DNA from: Stigmatella aurantiaca
Lineage (GTDB): Bacteria > Myxococcota > Myxococcia > Myxococcales > Myxococcaceae
Direction of reading: 5' to 3'
DNA length: 64,000 nt
NCBI RefSeq assembly: GCF_900109545.1
Contig: NZ_FOAP01000004.1
Span: forward strand, 400,219-464,218
In this document: one piece after another, positions 35,570-44,764 of the stretch
Numbering within the stretch: the stretch's first letter is position 1
Layout of the letters: the number at the start of each line of letters is the position of its first letter
The notes under the pieces: generated by a model
Seen by the model: the letters and a program-made list of their open reading frames with translations, nothing else
The model's database searches: none
Told to the model about the DNA's origin: nothing
Translations under genes and position numbers: made by a program

Positions 35570-36238
35570 GTGATCGGTGTGCTCTCCGACAGCCATGGCG
35601 ATTTGGCGGCCCTCGACGCGGCGTACGAGCTGCTGCGGGCAAAGGGCGCCCGCCGCTTCCTGTTCGCCGGGGCGCGCTACGCGGACCTGGACGAGTGGAT
35701 CCTCAGCCGCCGGGAGAAGAGCCGGGGCGGCCGGGAGTACTCGGACATGGACTTCCTGGCGGACGTGAGCCAGTGGCTCGTCTCCCAGGATGCGCCGCCG
35801 CGCCCGCCGTCGCTGAAGGAGGCCCCCGCGGACTTCGCGTCCGAGGAGGACCGCCAGCTGGTGCTGGAGCGCTTCGCGCGGGTGCCTGAGCGCGACAGCC
35901 TCCAGTACCGGGATCCGTCCGTCCCCCGGAAGCTGCTGGACATGGTGGGCGACGCGCTGTGCTGTCTGGTCCACGACAAGAACGACCTGACGCGCGAGGA
36001 TCTGCTCAACGCCACGGTCTTCATCCATGGCAAGGATCCCGAGCCCAAGGTGGTGCAGATCGGACCGCGCTACTTCCTCACTCCTGGGCGGCTGGCCGGG
36101 GCGGCGGAGCAGACGTGTGCCTTGCTGGAGAAGGTGGATCACCAGCTTCGCTTCACGGCCTTCCGGTTGGATGGGCACGTGGTGCTGGAGCCGCAGCTGC
36201 TTCAGATTGGACGTGGGACGAAGCTCTCGGTGAAGTGA
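35570..36238 (+). CDS. Metallophosphoesterase-like protein with incomplete active site
   Basis: A 222-residue protein that begins like YfcE/MJ0936 phosphodiesterases (IGVLSDSHGDLAALDAAYELL), giving the D-x-H motif at residues 7-9. The next motifs are changed: GARYADLDE stands where GD is expected, LVHDKNDL where a GNHD-like motif is expected, and IHGKDPEP where GH-x-H is expected. It may therefore bind metal weakly or not be catalytic. An internal insert (about 45-110) is charged and unrecognised. The start is GTG 35570; nadD follows after 1 bp, so they are certainly cotranscribed. Confidence 0.75.
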   Translation: MIGVLSDSHGDLAALDAAYELLRAKGARRFLFAGARYADLDEWILSRREKSRGGREYSDMDFLADVSQWLVSQDAPPRPPSLKEAPADFASEEDRQLVLERFARVPERDSLQYRDPSVPRKLLDMVGDALCCLVHDKNDLTREDLLNATVFIHGKDPEPKVVQIGPRYFLTPGRLAGAAEQTCALLEKVDHQLRFTAFRLDGHVVLEPQLLQIGRGTKLSVK

Positions 36239-36239
36239 G

Positions 36240-36818
36240 GTGACCGTGAAAGTCGCGCTCCTCGGAGGGTCGTTCAATCCCCCGCACGTGGGCCACCTGC
36301 TGGCGGCGCTCTACGTGCACGCCACGCAGCAGGTGGATGAGGTGTGGCTGATGCCGGCCTACCAGCACCCGTTCGGCAAGGCGCTGGCGCCCTTCGAGCA
36401 CCGCGTGCGGATGTGCGAGGTGATGTGCGAGGAGACCTCGGGCTGGCTGAAGACGAACTCCGTGGAGAAGGTGCTGGGAGAGCAGGGCGGAAGCGGGCGC
36501 ACCGTGGACACCCTCAGCTTCCTGCGGGAGTGCAACCCGACGATTCGCTTCGCGCTGATCATCGGCTCGGACATCCTGAAGGACCTGCCGCACTGGAAGT
36601 CCTTTGACCGCATCGAGCGGATGGCGCAGGTGCTGGTGCTGTACCGGGCGGGGTACCCAGCGCCGGGAACGCTGGGCCCGCCGCTGGCGGAGGTCTCCTC
36701 CACGCAGATCCGCGACATGCTGGCGCGGGGCGAGGAGCCCACGGAGCTGGTGCCCCGGGGGGTGCTCGACTACGCGCGCGAGATGGGCCTCTACGGCCTG
36801 GGCCCGCCGGCGGGCTGA
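36240..36818 (+). CDS. nadD: Nicotinate-nucleotide adenylyltransferase
   Basis: NadD joins ATP and nicotinate mononucleotide to form deamido-NAD. The 192 residues have the nucleotidyltransferase motif GGSFNPPHVGHL near the N-terminus, MPAYQHPFGK, a GRTVDTL segment, IIGSDILKDLPHWKSF and the late SSTQIRDML, which replaces the ISSTxIR motif. The start is GTG 36240; GTG 36246, directly before the first beta strand, is equally possible. It overlaps nothing but follows the phosphoesterase stop by one base. The convergent lipoprotein gene ends 8 bp away. Confidence 0.94.
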   Translation: MTVKVALLGGSFNPPHVGHLLAALYVHATQQVDEVWLMPAYQHPFGKALAPFEHRVRMCEVMCEETSGWLKTNSVEKVLGEQGGSGRTVDTLSFLRECNPTIRFALIIGSDILKDLPHWKSFDRIERMAQVLVLYRAGYPAPGTLGPPLAEVSSTQIRDMLARGEEPTELVPRGVLDYAREMGLYGLGPPAG

Positions 36819-36825
36819 GGCCCGC

Positions 36826-39800
36826 TCAGAAGCCCAAGCCCACGAAGTGCAGGGGCTGGCGGTTCGCGTCGAAGCGGTGCGCGTACTGGTAGTAGATCGA
36901 CACCGGAACCGTCTGCCCGAGCGTGAGCCGCAGCCGCGCCGCGCCCCCCGCCGAGCGGAAGTCGGCCTTCGCGTCCGTGCGCGCCCAGGCGCCGAAGCCC
37001 TCCAGCTCGAGCTGGCTGACGAAGAGCGAGGGAAACAGGTAGAGGAACGAGGCCCAGCCGTGGTCGATGATGACGCGGTACCGGTACTGGGCATTGCCAA
37101 TGACCGCGTGGCGCGCCTGGATGGTGTAGTCCTCGTAGCCGCGCAGGTACTCGGAGAAGGAGAGCCCGGGCTGGTATTGCAGGGGGATGCCAGGGCCCTG
37201 GCCCCCCGTCTCTTCGGAGCGGTACAGCGTGTTGCCGGCTGCCAGGCCACCCACCTCGAGCAGCTCGCGGGGGGCTCCAGGCAGGAAGCGCCCGGCGACC
37301 GAGAGCGTCAGGTTGTCCCGTCCGAGAAAGGGCAGGCCGCCCAGGTACGTCTCCGCCTCGACGCGCACATCGCCCATCGTGGTCTCGGAGCCGAAGGACT
37401 TCGGGTACACGGCCCCGGAGAGGGACAGCCCCAGTCCCCGCTGGGTGCCGCCGTACGAGGTGCCCTCGCCCGCGAAGTAGGCGGTGGCGAACGAGGGCCC
37501 GAAGAGCGTGGTGAGGACGGCGGAGGTGGGAATCTCCTCGTACTCGTACCGGCGCCGCAAGCCGATGAATCCAAGCGACACGGGCGTGGTCCAGAAGCTC
37601 CGGGAGACGAAGAGGCTGGCCTGGAGTTCCTTCTGATCCAGCGTGAAGGTGCCGTTGCGGAACTCTTGTTCCTCCTCTGTCTGCGCATAGCCCACGCTCG
37701 TCAGGAGGTACCAAGGGGCCAGCAGTGCGTTCCCGTAGCTGAAGACGAGGCTGGGGGTGTTCCTGCCGGTGTCGAACGAGGCGTTGAGCGCATAGGAATG
37801 GAAGCCCAGCCGGTCCTGCCCCGCCAGGGACACCAGGCCCGTGAGGTGCAGCTCCTCGGAGATCTCATCCCGATAGGCGAGCACCAGCGGGATGCGCAGC
37901 TCGGGAATCAGGAGCCCTTCGAGCGGCCGGTAGGGCCTGTCGGCCAGGACCTCGACCTCCTGTCCGGGGGAGGGAGGCGGCTCGGACAAGGGGAAGGTGG
38001 CCAGGGCTGGTGCAGGGGGCGCTTCGGCCACCGGAACATCTTCGGCCTCGGGGGCTGGAGGGGCCGGAGGCGGGGGCTCGAGGGCCGCCCGGGTGGGCGG
38101 CTCGCTGGCGTCGATGGGGGCGAGGGGCGCCCGGTCGAGCGAGAAGTCGTAGCCGTCCCGGTTGAGGAAGGCCACCTGCCCATTCCCCACGGGGTGCGCA
38201 TCCATCACCAGGTGGGGCGCATCGGTGATGCGGACGATCTCCCCCGTGGCGAGCGTCAAGGTGTGCGCCTGGAGCCGTCCCGCATGCTCGCGCAGGAACA
38301 GCACCTGGCCGTCATCCACCCAGTGCGGTGAGTAGTTGAAGCGCCCATCGCGCGTCAGCCAGCGCACGTCGCCCGACGGATCGCGCAGGGCGAGATCCCA
38401 CCCCTGAGGCCCGCGCATCGGAAACACCATCCGCGAGCCATCCGGCGACACCGAGGGCGGTGCCAGCGAGAGGTGCCCCTCGAAGTGGGTGAGGGGCTCG
38501 GTCCGGCCCGAGGCCAGCTCCAACCGCACGAGGTTCGCGGTATCGCCCTTCACCTCCACGAAGACGTACCCCGCGCCGTCCGGGGTCACGCTGCCCCCCA
38601 TGCCGTCCTGGATGTCCCAGGTGCGCACCACGTCTCCCGTCCGGGCATCCACCCGCCACAGCCGGGAGAAGTACGCCCCCTGGCTGTCGATGTCGGCGGC
38701 CACCAGGTACAGCCAGGCGCCGTCCGGGGTGAAGGACAGGCCGCTCATGGAGGACGGATCGCTGCTGATCCACCTCCGGCCGGGAAGCAACTGGGTGAGC
38801 CGGCGCGAGAAGCGGACCTTCCCATCGCGCTCGTACACGGTGAGGTGCGGCGTCTCGGTGCGCCCCACCTGGAGGATGACGGAGGCCCCATCCCGGGGCG
38901 AGGAGGCCATGCGCGAGAAGTAGCCCACGCCGGGCACCTGCCTCACCTGCGAGGCCGGACGCTCACGGGGAACCAGCCCCTGCCGCACCGACTGGCTGAA
39001 GTCATCGAACAACCCGCCGATGGTCTTCCCGTAGATCTTGCGGAAGCGCAGCGTGACGCCGAAGGGCGAGAGCCAGGACCCGCCCTGCTCCTGGACGAGC
39101 CGCCAGAGCTTCTGCTCCCCGTGCGTCCGGGCCAGCCACGCCACGAAGTGGCTCCCGGTGAGGTAGTTGCCGCCAAACGGGTCCATCTGCCGGTTCTCGG
39201 GGGACAGGTGGCCCGGGTTCAGGTTCCCGCCCCGGGCGTGCGCGGCGGCCTCGAACCAGCCGCGCCAGACGGGGCTGTGAGGGCGCCCGGTCTCCCGGTC
39301 GAAGTGGCCCTCGTAGTAGGTGGCCAGCCCTTCCAGGAACCAGGACTCGGTGAAGATGTTGGGCTGGAAGATGCCCCCGGTGATGACGTTCACCCCGTGC
39401 CAGAGCTCCTCCACCTGCTGCATCTGCACGTAGTGGACGGCCTCGTGACAGCCCACGTCCCCCAGCTCCGTGGCGCCCAGATTCATGAGGTGGAACAGCT
39501 CCAGGCTCATGTGCGTGGGCATCACCATCTGCTGGGGCACGCTGGCGAAGTCCGACACCACGTAGGCGTTATTGAAGCCCGCGCTCGTCAGGTAGAGGAG
39601 GAGCTTGTCGCGGGGGCGCTTGCTCTGGGACAAGTCCCTGAGCCGGTCCACGCACATCTCCACCCGCGCCGCGATGCGCAATGCCACCGGCCGCAGGGGC
39701 TCGGGGTAGTACAGCTCCAGGGAGCGGGTGGTGAGCTTGCGCATGCCGTCCCGGGCGAAGGACGCTTGAACCTCCTGGGAGAAGCGCGGGGCGACCGAGG

Positions 39801-39870
39801 CGCATCCGGAAGCCAGGAGCAGGCAAGCGAGGAGTACCCAACTCCCCTGCCAGTGGCGGCGCGTGGACAT
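36826..39870 (-). CDS. Lipoprotein with zinc-metalloprotease, beta-propeller and predicted outer-membrane beta-barrel
   Basis: A 1014-residue multi-domain protein. Residues 1-23 are a lipoprotein signal (LLLASGC, C23). Residues 40-290 are a gluzincin-like protease domain with HEAVH (142-146) and the third ligand E180 in WFLEGLATY. Residues about 315-610 repeat TolB/WD40-like propeller blades (FTPDGAWLYLV, VSPDGSRMVFP, WDIQDGMGGSVTPDG). A Pro/Ala/Glu linker (about 620-665) leads to about 340 residues of alternating aromatic beta strands ending in a terminal Phe (HFVGLGF), the pattern of an outer-membrane barrel. A barrel after a lipid-anchored N-terminus is unusual. Surface proteolysis or cell-envelope assembly is possible. 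The catalytic residues are seen; the barrel is inferred. Confidence 0.8.
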   Translation of the reverse strand: MSTRRHWQGSWVLLACLLLASGCASVAPRFSQEVQASFARDGMRKLTTRSLELYYPEPLRPVALRIAARVEMCVDRLRDLSQSKRPRDKLLLYLTSAGFNNAYVVSDFASVPQQMVMPTHMSLELFHLMNLGATELGDVGCHEAVHYVQMQQVEELWHGVNVITGGIFQPNIFTESWFLEGLATYYEGHFDRETGRPHSPVWRGWFEAAAHARGGNLNPGHLSPENRQMDPFGGNYLTGSHFVAWLARTHGEQKLWRLVQEQGGSWLSPFGVTLRFRKIYGKTIGGLFDDFSQSVRQGLVPRERPASQVRQVPGVGYFSRMASSPRDGASVILQVGRTETPHLTVYERDGKVRFSRRLTQLLPGRRWISSDPSSMSGLSFTPDGAWLYLVAADIDSQGAYFSRLWRVDARTGDVVRTWDIQDGMGGSVTPDGAGYVFVEVKGDTANLVRLELASGRTEPLTHFEGHLSLAPPSVSPDGSRMVFPMRGPQGWDLALRDPSGDVRWLTRDGRFNYSPHWVDDGQVLFLREHAGRLQAHTLTLATGEIVRITDAPHLVMDAHPVGNGQVAFLNRDGYDFSLDRAPLAPIDASEPPTRAALEPPPPAPPAPEAEDVPVAEAPPAPALATFPLSEPPPSPGQEVEVLADRPYRPLEGLLIPELRIPLVLAYRDEISEELHLTGLVSLAGQDRLGFHSYALNASFDTGRNTPSLVFSYGNALLAPWYLLTSVGYAQTEEEQEFRNGTFTLDQKELQASLFVSRSFWTTPVSLGFIGLRRRYEYEEIPTSAVLTTLFGPSFATAYFAGEGTSYGGTQRGLGLSLSGAVYPKSFGSETTMGDVRVEAETYLGGLPFLGRDNLTLSVAGRFLPGAPRELLEVGGLAAGNTLYRSEETGGQGPGIPLQYQPGLSFSEYLRGYEDYTIQARHAVIGNAQYRYRVIIDHGWASFLYLFPSLFVSQLELEGFGAWARTDAKADFRSAGGAARLRLTLGQTVPVSIYYQYAHRFDANRQPLHFVGLGF

Positions 39871-39894
39871 CCCTGCATCCTAGAGGCACAACAC

Positions 39895-39947
39895 CGTGGC
39901 CAACGCCACGTTTTTCACGGTAAGGGGGACACCAGGCATTCCCCCTT
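39895..39947 (+). promoter_or_regulatory. Terminator-like hairpin and second stem in the leader of the 39961 gene
   Basis: CGTGGC (39895-39900) pairs with GCCACG (39905-39910) and is followed by five T (39911-39915), the layout of an intrinsic terminator on the plus strand. A second stem, AAGGGGG (39922-39928) with CCCCCTT (39941-39947), comes next, 13 bp before the ATG. The first lies between two divergent genes, where a plain terminator has no obvious job, so attenuation or an antisense transcript stop are possible. Confidence 0.45.
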
Positions 39948-39960
39948 CTAGGATTCGTTC

Positions 39961-41283
39961 ATGGCTCAACCCGCCCCGCAGGCGCATCCCGTTCCCCAGC
40001 ACGTCTTCCAGGCCCAGTCCCAGCTCGCGGCCGCCCTCGCGCAGTCCGAGGGGCAGGCGTTTGATCTTCTCAAGGCGCCCTGGGCGGACGTGGAGAAGGC
40101 GGTCACCAAGCTGCTGGGCGGAGCGTTCCAGGTCAACCGCCAGGAGCACCAGGCGCTGGCGCTGGGCGTGGCCGGTGCTTTCGCCTCGCGCATGGCCGCC
40201 GAGCACCAGGCCTTCTGGTTCCCCAACCGGGACTCGCCCGAGGGCGCCACGCTGGGCTTCCCGCAGGCCATCATCATGCTGTCGCCCTTCGGCGCGGTGA
40301 TGGATGCGATGGGCCAGGGGAAGCTCGCCCGGCTGGAGGATCTCGCCGCGGACATCCGCCGCTCGCTGGGCCAGGTGCGCTTCGGCGGCGCCAACGCCGC
40401 CGCGCCGCTCGGACAGCCCAACCTGGGCCCGGTGGATTACCAGCGGCTGTTCGATCCGGGCTTCCTCCAGTTCGTGGTGCTGGATCCCAACAAGACGAAG
40501 TCGACGCTCGAGGCGAAGCCTGACGCGCTCGCCCGTGACGTGAAGGATGCGCTGGGGCGCACCCAGCCGCCGCTGCCGCCGGAGGCGAAGCAGCAGTTCG
40601 AGGGGCAGATCGTCATGTCCCTCCAGCGGCTGGAGGCCACCAAGCCCCTGGCGGATCAGGTCGAGCGCGCGCCGCGGCTGGCGGAGCTGATCGCGCACAT
40701 GGTGGCCACCGTGGGCGGCACCGGCTGCGCGCCGGAGGAGTTCTGGCACGAGATCGTCCTGCCGCTGCTCTTCATCGGCGTGCCGCAGCAGTTCCCGCCG
40801 CTGGATGAGGACGAGGTCCAGGCCTTCCAGCAGGGTGCCGAGCCGCTGGCGCTCTTCGTGGACGTGGTGCCGCACTCGCACCCGGCCCCCGAGGAGGGGC
40901 TGCTGGGCGCCTTCGAGATGACGGAGATTGGCCTGGCGCACCCGGCGTTCGCCCGGGTGGGCGCGCTGCGGCTCATCCAGATCAACCCCGCGCGCCTCAA
41001 GCCGCTCCTGGAGCAGTTCGATCCGGACAAGACCGCGGACGTGGTGCGGCGCTTCACGGCGTACGTGGCCGAGAAGGCGGGCAAGCCCACCGAGGAGACG
41101 CCTCAGGGCAAGGAGATGCTGCAGGCGGCGCTGATGCTGCTGTCGGATCTCAAGCGCGCGGCCACCACCGTGCAGGGCGGCCAGCTGTGCCTGCGCCGGC
41201 TCACCGAGGCCGAGGCGGCCTCCGAGCAGGCCCTGGCGCTCGTGCGCCGCGCCCTCCAGGGCGGCCGCATCATCCTCACCTAG
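39961..41283 (+). CDS. Conserved-looking hypothetical cytoplasmic protein
   Basis: A 440-residue protein I do not recognise. It has no signal peptide, membrane helix or cysteine motif. It is mostly helical, with a hydrophobic central stretch (GFPQAIIMLSPFGAVMDAM), a segment with VDVVPHSHPAPEEG and a final helical part (TEAEAASEQALALVRRALQ). Its codon use fits the neighbours and the frame is clean over its length, so it is a real gene. ATG 39961 is the first start after the two leader hairpins. It converges with the histidine kinase gene with a 3-bp gap. Confidence 0.75.
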   Translation: MAQPAPQAHPVPQHVFQAQSQLAAALAQSEGQAFDLLKAPWADVEKAVTKLLGGAFQVNRQEHQALALGVAGAFASRMAAEHQAFWFPNRDSPEGATLGFPQAIIMLSPFGAVMDAMGQGKLARLEDLAADIRRSLGQVRFGGANAAAPLGQPNLGPVDYQRLFDPGFLQFVVLDPNKTKSTLEAKPDALARDVKDALGRTQPPLPPEAKQQFEGQIVMSLQRLEATKPLADQVERAPRLAELIAHMVATVGGTGCAPEEFWHEIVLPLLFIGVPQQFPPLDEDEVQAFQQGAEPLALFVDVVPHSHPAPEEGLLGAFEMTEIGLAHPAFARVGALRLIQINPARLKPLLEQFDPDKTADVVRRFTAYVAEKAGKPTEETPQGKEMLQAALMLLSDLKRAATTVQGGQLCLRRLTEAEAASEQALALVRRALQGGRIILT

Positions 41284-41286
41284 TCC

Positions 41287-44001
41287 TCAGTGCAGCGGCT
41301 CCTCGTCTTCGTCATCGAAGAGGGGGAGCCGCACGGTGAACGTGGTGCCCTGGCCCGGCTCGCTCTGCACCTCGATGCGGCCCTGGTGCCGGCGGATGAT
41401 GGTGTCGCAGATGGTCAGCCCCAGGCCGGTGCCCTGGCCCGCGGGCTTGGTGGTGAAGAACGGGGTGAAGATGCGCGCCCGCGTCTTCGCGTCCATGCCC
41501 CGCCCCGTGTCGCGGATCCGCACCACGATGTCCGTCTCTTCCTGCTGGACGGTGACGTAGATCTGCCCCCGCTGCTCGATGGCCTGGACGGCGTTGAGCA
41601 GCAGGTTCATGAACACCTGATTGAGCTGGGTGGGAAAGCAGCGCAGCAGGGGCAGGGGCGCGAAGTCGCAGATGACATCGCAGCGGTCCTTGAACTCGTG
41701 GCGCAGCATGCGCAGCGTCATCCGCAGGCCCTTGTTGATGTCGGCCAGCTGCGGCACATCGGACTCTTCGCGCACGAACGTCTTGAGGTTCAGCACGAAC
41801 TCGCGGATGCGTGCCAGCCCCTCCCGCGTGTCGGCGAGTACCTCGTCCAGATCCATCAGGTGCTCGCCCAGGTGCTCCTGCTCCCGGAGCGTGAGGATCT
41901 CCTCCAGCAGCCGGGCCACGGGGGCCGGGGGCGGGGTGCCCAGGGCCTTCTCCACCTCCTGGTAGAGCTCCAGCAGCCGCCGCGAGAGCGCGGCATAGGA
42001 GGCCAGGGTGGAGACGTTGCTGGAGACGTAGCCCACGGGGTTGTTGAGCTCGTGGGCGATGCTGGCCGCCATCTGCCCCAGGGAGGCCAGCTTCTCGGAC
42101 TGGATGAGCTGGGCCTGGCGCGCTTCCAGCTCCCGGGTGATGTGGCTCACCTGCTCGGACAGCCGCTCCGACTGGCGCCGCTGGTGCTCCTCGGCGATCT
42201 TCCGCTCGGTGATGTTGCGCACGATGCTGGTGACTTCGTCCACGCCGCTGTGGACAAGGCGCGCTTCGAAGTACAGCAGCCCCTCGGCCGTCTCCATGGG
42301 GTATTCGTAGATCTCCAGGGGGCTGCCCTGGAGCAACTGCGCGATCGCCAGCCGGGTGGGCTCGAAGATGTTCTTCAGCGCCGGCAGCTCGTAGACCTTG
42401 TGGCCAATGAACTCGTCGGGAGGCAGCGCCGCCGAGACGTTGGTGGCGGGCTTGAAGTCCATGAGCGTCCCATCCGCCTTCATCCGGAAGATCATGTCCG
42501 GGATGGCGCGGATGAAGGCCCGCAGGCGCTCCTCGGCCTGCTTGCGCGAGGTGATGTTCGAGTTGGTGCCCACCACCCGCAGCGGCTGCCCATCGCTGGT
42601 GTAGGACACGGCCTTGCCGCGGCTCAGCACCCAGATCTCCCGCCCGTCGCGGTGCCGCATCCGGTGCTCGAACTCGTACATGGGGGTGCGGCCCGTCAGG
42701 TGCTCGGCCATCCGCCGCTCGGCCTCGGCCAGATCCTCGGGGTGGCAGAGGTGCTCCCGCCAGTGGCGGTAGGTGGTCTCCCCTGAGCCGTCGTCCCCGA
42801 CGCCCAGCATGCTCATCCACCGAGGGCTGACCGTGAGGTGGCCCGTGGTGAGATCCAGATCCCACAGCCCATCCTCGGTGCTCTCCAGCGCCAGCCGGAG
42901 CCGCTCCTCGCTCCGGGCCAGCTGCTGCTCCAGGTGCCGGCGTGCGCTGACGTCGTTCTCGATGGAGACGAACTGGACGAGCCGCCCATGCTCATCGCGC
43001 ACCGGCTGGATGTCCGCATGGTTCCAGTAAGGCTGGCCGTCCTTGCGGTAGTTGAGCATCTCGGCGGTGCTGCCCTCGCCGCGCAGGAGGGCCTGACGGA
43101 TGGCCCCGGTGACGGCGGGATCCGTGTCCGGTCCGTACAGCAGCTCCCCGGGCTCGCGGTTCACCGCATCTTCCAGCGTGTAGCCCGTGATGCGGGTGAA
43201 CCCTTCGTTCACCCACTCGATGACCCCGGCGGCATTGGTGATGATGACGGCGTTGTGGGTGCGGGCGGCCACCAGGGCCAGCTTCTTCACCTGTTGCTGC
43301 TGCACTTGGAGCGCCTGCTCGGACCGGCGGTGGTGCTCGTCGTTGCGCCAGGCGTGCAGCAGGGTGCCGCAGGTGGTGAGCAGGGGCTGAAGGAACTCGA
43401 TGATCTCGGCGTCATACCCGCCGGGCCTGTTGGCGAGGACCACCCGGCCCACGGGCTTGTCGGCCACGGCGAAGGGCAACACGAGAAAATGGCTCAGCGC
43501 TGGGATGCTGGAGGCGGGGTTGCCCTCCACGAGAATCCGGGTGGGCGCCTCCAGCCACCGGGGCTCGTCCGCAGTGAGCACGGCCTCGAACAGGGCGCTG
43601 GCCGAGGCGGGACTGTCTGGCGTGGGCGGGTGAGACACCCGGTACCCATGCAATGCCCCGGTCCAGTCCAGGGGGAAGATGGCGTGGGGCCGCAGGGAAG
43701 AGGCGTTTCCGGGGGAAGAGACCACCTCGCTGATGAACCCCAGTTCGCTCTGCGTGAGCTCGAGCGCGAGGGCCAGCAGGCGCTGCAAGAGGGCGCGGTG
43801 CTCCCCCCAGACGATGAACTCGGCATGGGCCTGGGTGAGCGCCTGGAGCATGTGCTGGGTGGCCGCCAGCTTCTCCGCCAGACGCGGCTTCGCCTTGCGC
43901 GGCGGGGTTCGGCGGGGAGAGGGAGCCGCCTTCGGCGCGGGCGATGTCTTGCGCTGCAACGGTTTTTTTTGGCGCACGCTGTGCTGGGGAGTGTATCGCA
44001 A
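41287..44001 (-). CDS. GAF/multi-PAS sensor histidine kinase
   Basis: A 904-residue kinase without receiver domain. After a basic, Pro-rich N-terminus come a GAF domain (about 55-225), three PAS/PAC domains (about 240-360, 365-495, 500-615), a dimerisation helix with the phosphoacceptor H650 in SIAHELNNPVGY, and an HATPase domain (LNQVFMNLLLNAVQAI, DTGRGMD, GTGLGLTI). No membrane segment is seen, so it is cytosolic and senses small ligands or redox state. The called start is a TTG at 44001; a run of eight A (plus-strand T at 43963-43970) sits at codons 12-14. A downstream start such as ATG 43851, just before the GAF domain, is possible. No response regulator is adjacent. Confidence 0.9.
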   Translation of the reverse strand: MRYTPQHSVRQKKPLQRKTSPAPKAAPSPRRTPPRKAKPRLAEKLAATQHMLQALTQAHAEFIVWGEHRALLQRLLALALELTQSELGFISEVVSSPGNASSLRPHAIFPLDWTGALHGYRVSHPPTPDSPASASALFEAVLTADEPRWLEAPTRILVEGNPASSIPALSHFLVLPFAVADKPVGRVVLANRPGGYDAEIIEFLQPLLTTCGTLLHAWRNDEHHRRSEQALQVQQQQVKKLALVAARTHNAVIITNAAGVIEWVNEGFTRITGYTLEDAVNREPGELLYGPDTDPAVTGAIRQALLRGEGSTAEMLNYRKDGQPYWNHADIQPVRDEHGRLVQFVSIENDVSARRHLEQQLARSEERLRLALESTEDGLWDLDLTTGHLTVSPRWMSMLGVGDDGSGETTYRHWREHLCHPEDLAEAERRMAEHLTGRTPMYEFEHRMRHRDGREIWVLSRGKAVSYTSDGQPLRVVGTNSNITSRKQAEERLRAFIRAIPDMIFRMKADGTLMDFKPATNVSAALPPDEFIGHKVYELPALKNIFEPTRLAIAQLLQGSPLEIYEYPMETAEGLLYFEARLVHSGVDEVTSIVRNITERKIAEEHQRRQSERLSEQVSHITRELEARQAQLIQSEKLASLGQMAASIAHELNNPVGYVSSNVSTLASYAALSRRLLELYQEVEKALGTPPPAPVARLLEEILTLREQEHLGEHLMDLDEVLADTREGLARIREFVLNLKTFVREESDVPQLADINKGLRMTLRMLRHEFKDRCDVICDFAPLPLLRCFPTQLNQVFMNLLLNAVQAIEQRGQIYVTVQQEETDIVVRIRDTGRGMDAKTRARIFTPFFTTKPAGQGTGLGLTICDTIIRRHQGRIEVQSEPGQGTTFTVRLPLFDDEDEEPLH

Positions 44002-44021
44002 CTGGGAGGATTGTTCGGCCG

Positions 44022-44675
44022 CTATCCTCCGTGCTGCTGGAGCGCTCCCGAGGGAACGGTCTGGACGCCCGGGGGGGGCTGCCGGGCCAGGGCCACGAGG
44101 GCGCGCGCCACGGTCCGCCCCTCGATCGGACGTGAGGCAAAGGGCCGCAGGAGGGGGCCCAGCAGGTGGGCCACCACGGTGGCCACTTTCTCCCCGGGAC
44201 GGTGCTCGCCGCGCTCGCCGAGCAGCAGGGAGGGGTGGGCGATGATCAACGAATCGAAGCCCTGCGCCTCGAGGGCCTCTTCCACCTCGCCCTTCACCCG
44301 GTTGTAGAAGAAGCGGGAGCGGGGGTTGGCCCCCATGGCCGTCACCACCGCGAACCGCCGGACTCCGGCCTTCCGGGCGGCCTGCGCGAAGTTCAGCACG
44401 GCGTCGTAATCCACCGCGCGGAACGCCTCCTGGCTGCCAGCCTTCTTGAGGGTTGTTCCCAGGCAGCAGAAGGCGTCATCGGCGGCGGGGAGCGGCGTCC
44501 CGTCCAGGCGGCCGAAGTCCACGGTCTGCTGGATGAGCTGGGGATGCTGCCGGGGCAGGGGGCGGCGCCCCAGGGAGTACACCTGTTGATACAGGGGGTT
44601 CTCCAGCAACACATTCAGGAGGTGGCCTCCGACGAGGCCGCTGGCCCCAGCGATCAGGGCGGTGCGCGTGTCCAT
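44022..44675 (-). CDS. TIP30/HTATIP2-like NAD(P)-binding oxidoreductase
   Basis: A 217-residue short-chain-dehydrogenase-like protein of the HTATIP2/TIP30 group. It has an N-terminal Rossmann motif GASGLVGGHLL, then CCLGTTLKKAGSQEAFRAVDYDAV, typical of this group, RRFAVVTAMGANP, and YNRVKGEVEEAL with the Tyr-x3-Lys pair of SDRs. The substrate is unknown. ATG 44675. It lies 20 bp upstream of the histidine kinase on the same strand and may be cotranscribed. Confidence 0.88.
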   Translation of the reverse strand: MDTRTALIAGASGLVGGHLLNVLLENPLYQQVYSLGRRPLPRQHPQLIQQTVDFGRLDGTPLPAADDAFCCLGTTLKKAGSQEAFRAVDYDAVLNFAQAARKAGVRRFAVVTAMGANPRSRFFYNRVKGEVEEALEAQGFDSLIIAHPSLLLGERGEHRPGEKVATVVAHLLGPLLRPFASRPIEGRTVARALVALARQPPPGVQTVPSGALQQHGG

Positions 44676-44764
44676 GGCGGGATGCTCAGCACACTCCCGC
44701 AGGGGAGGGAAGCGCGGCCTGAAACAGGCGGAAGACAGTGTCCGCCCGTAACATGGGCGGCGGT

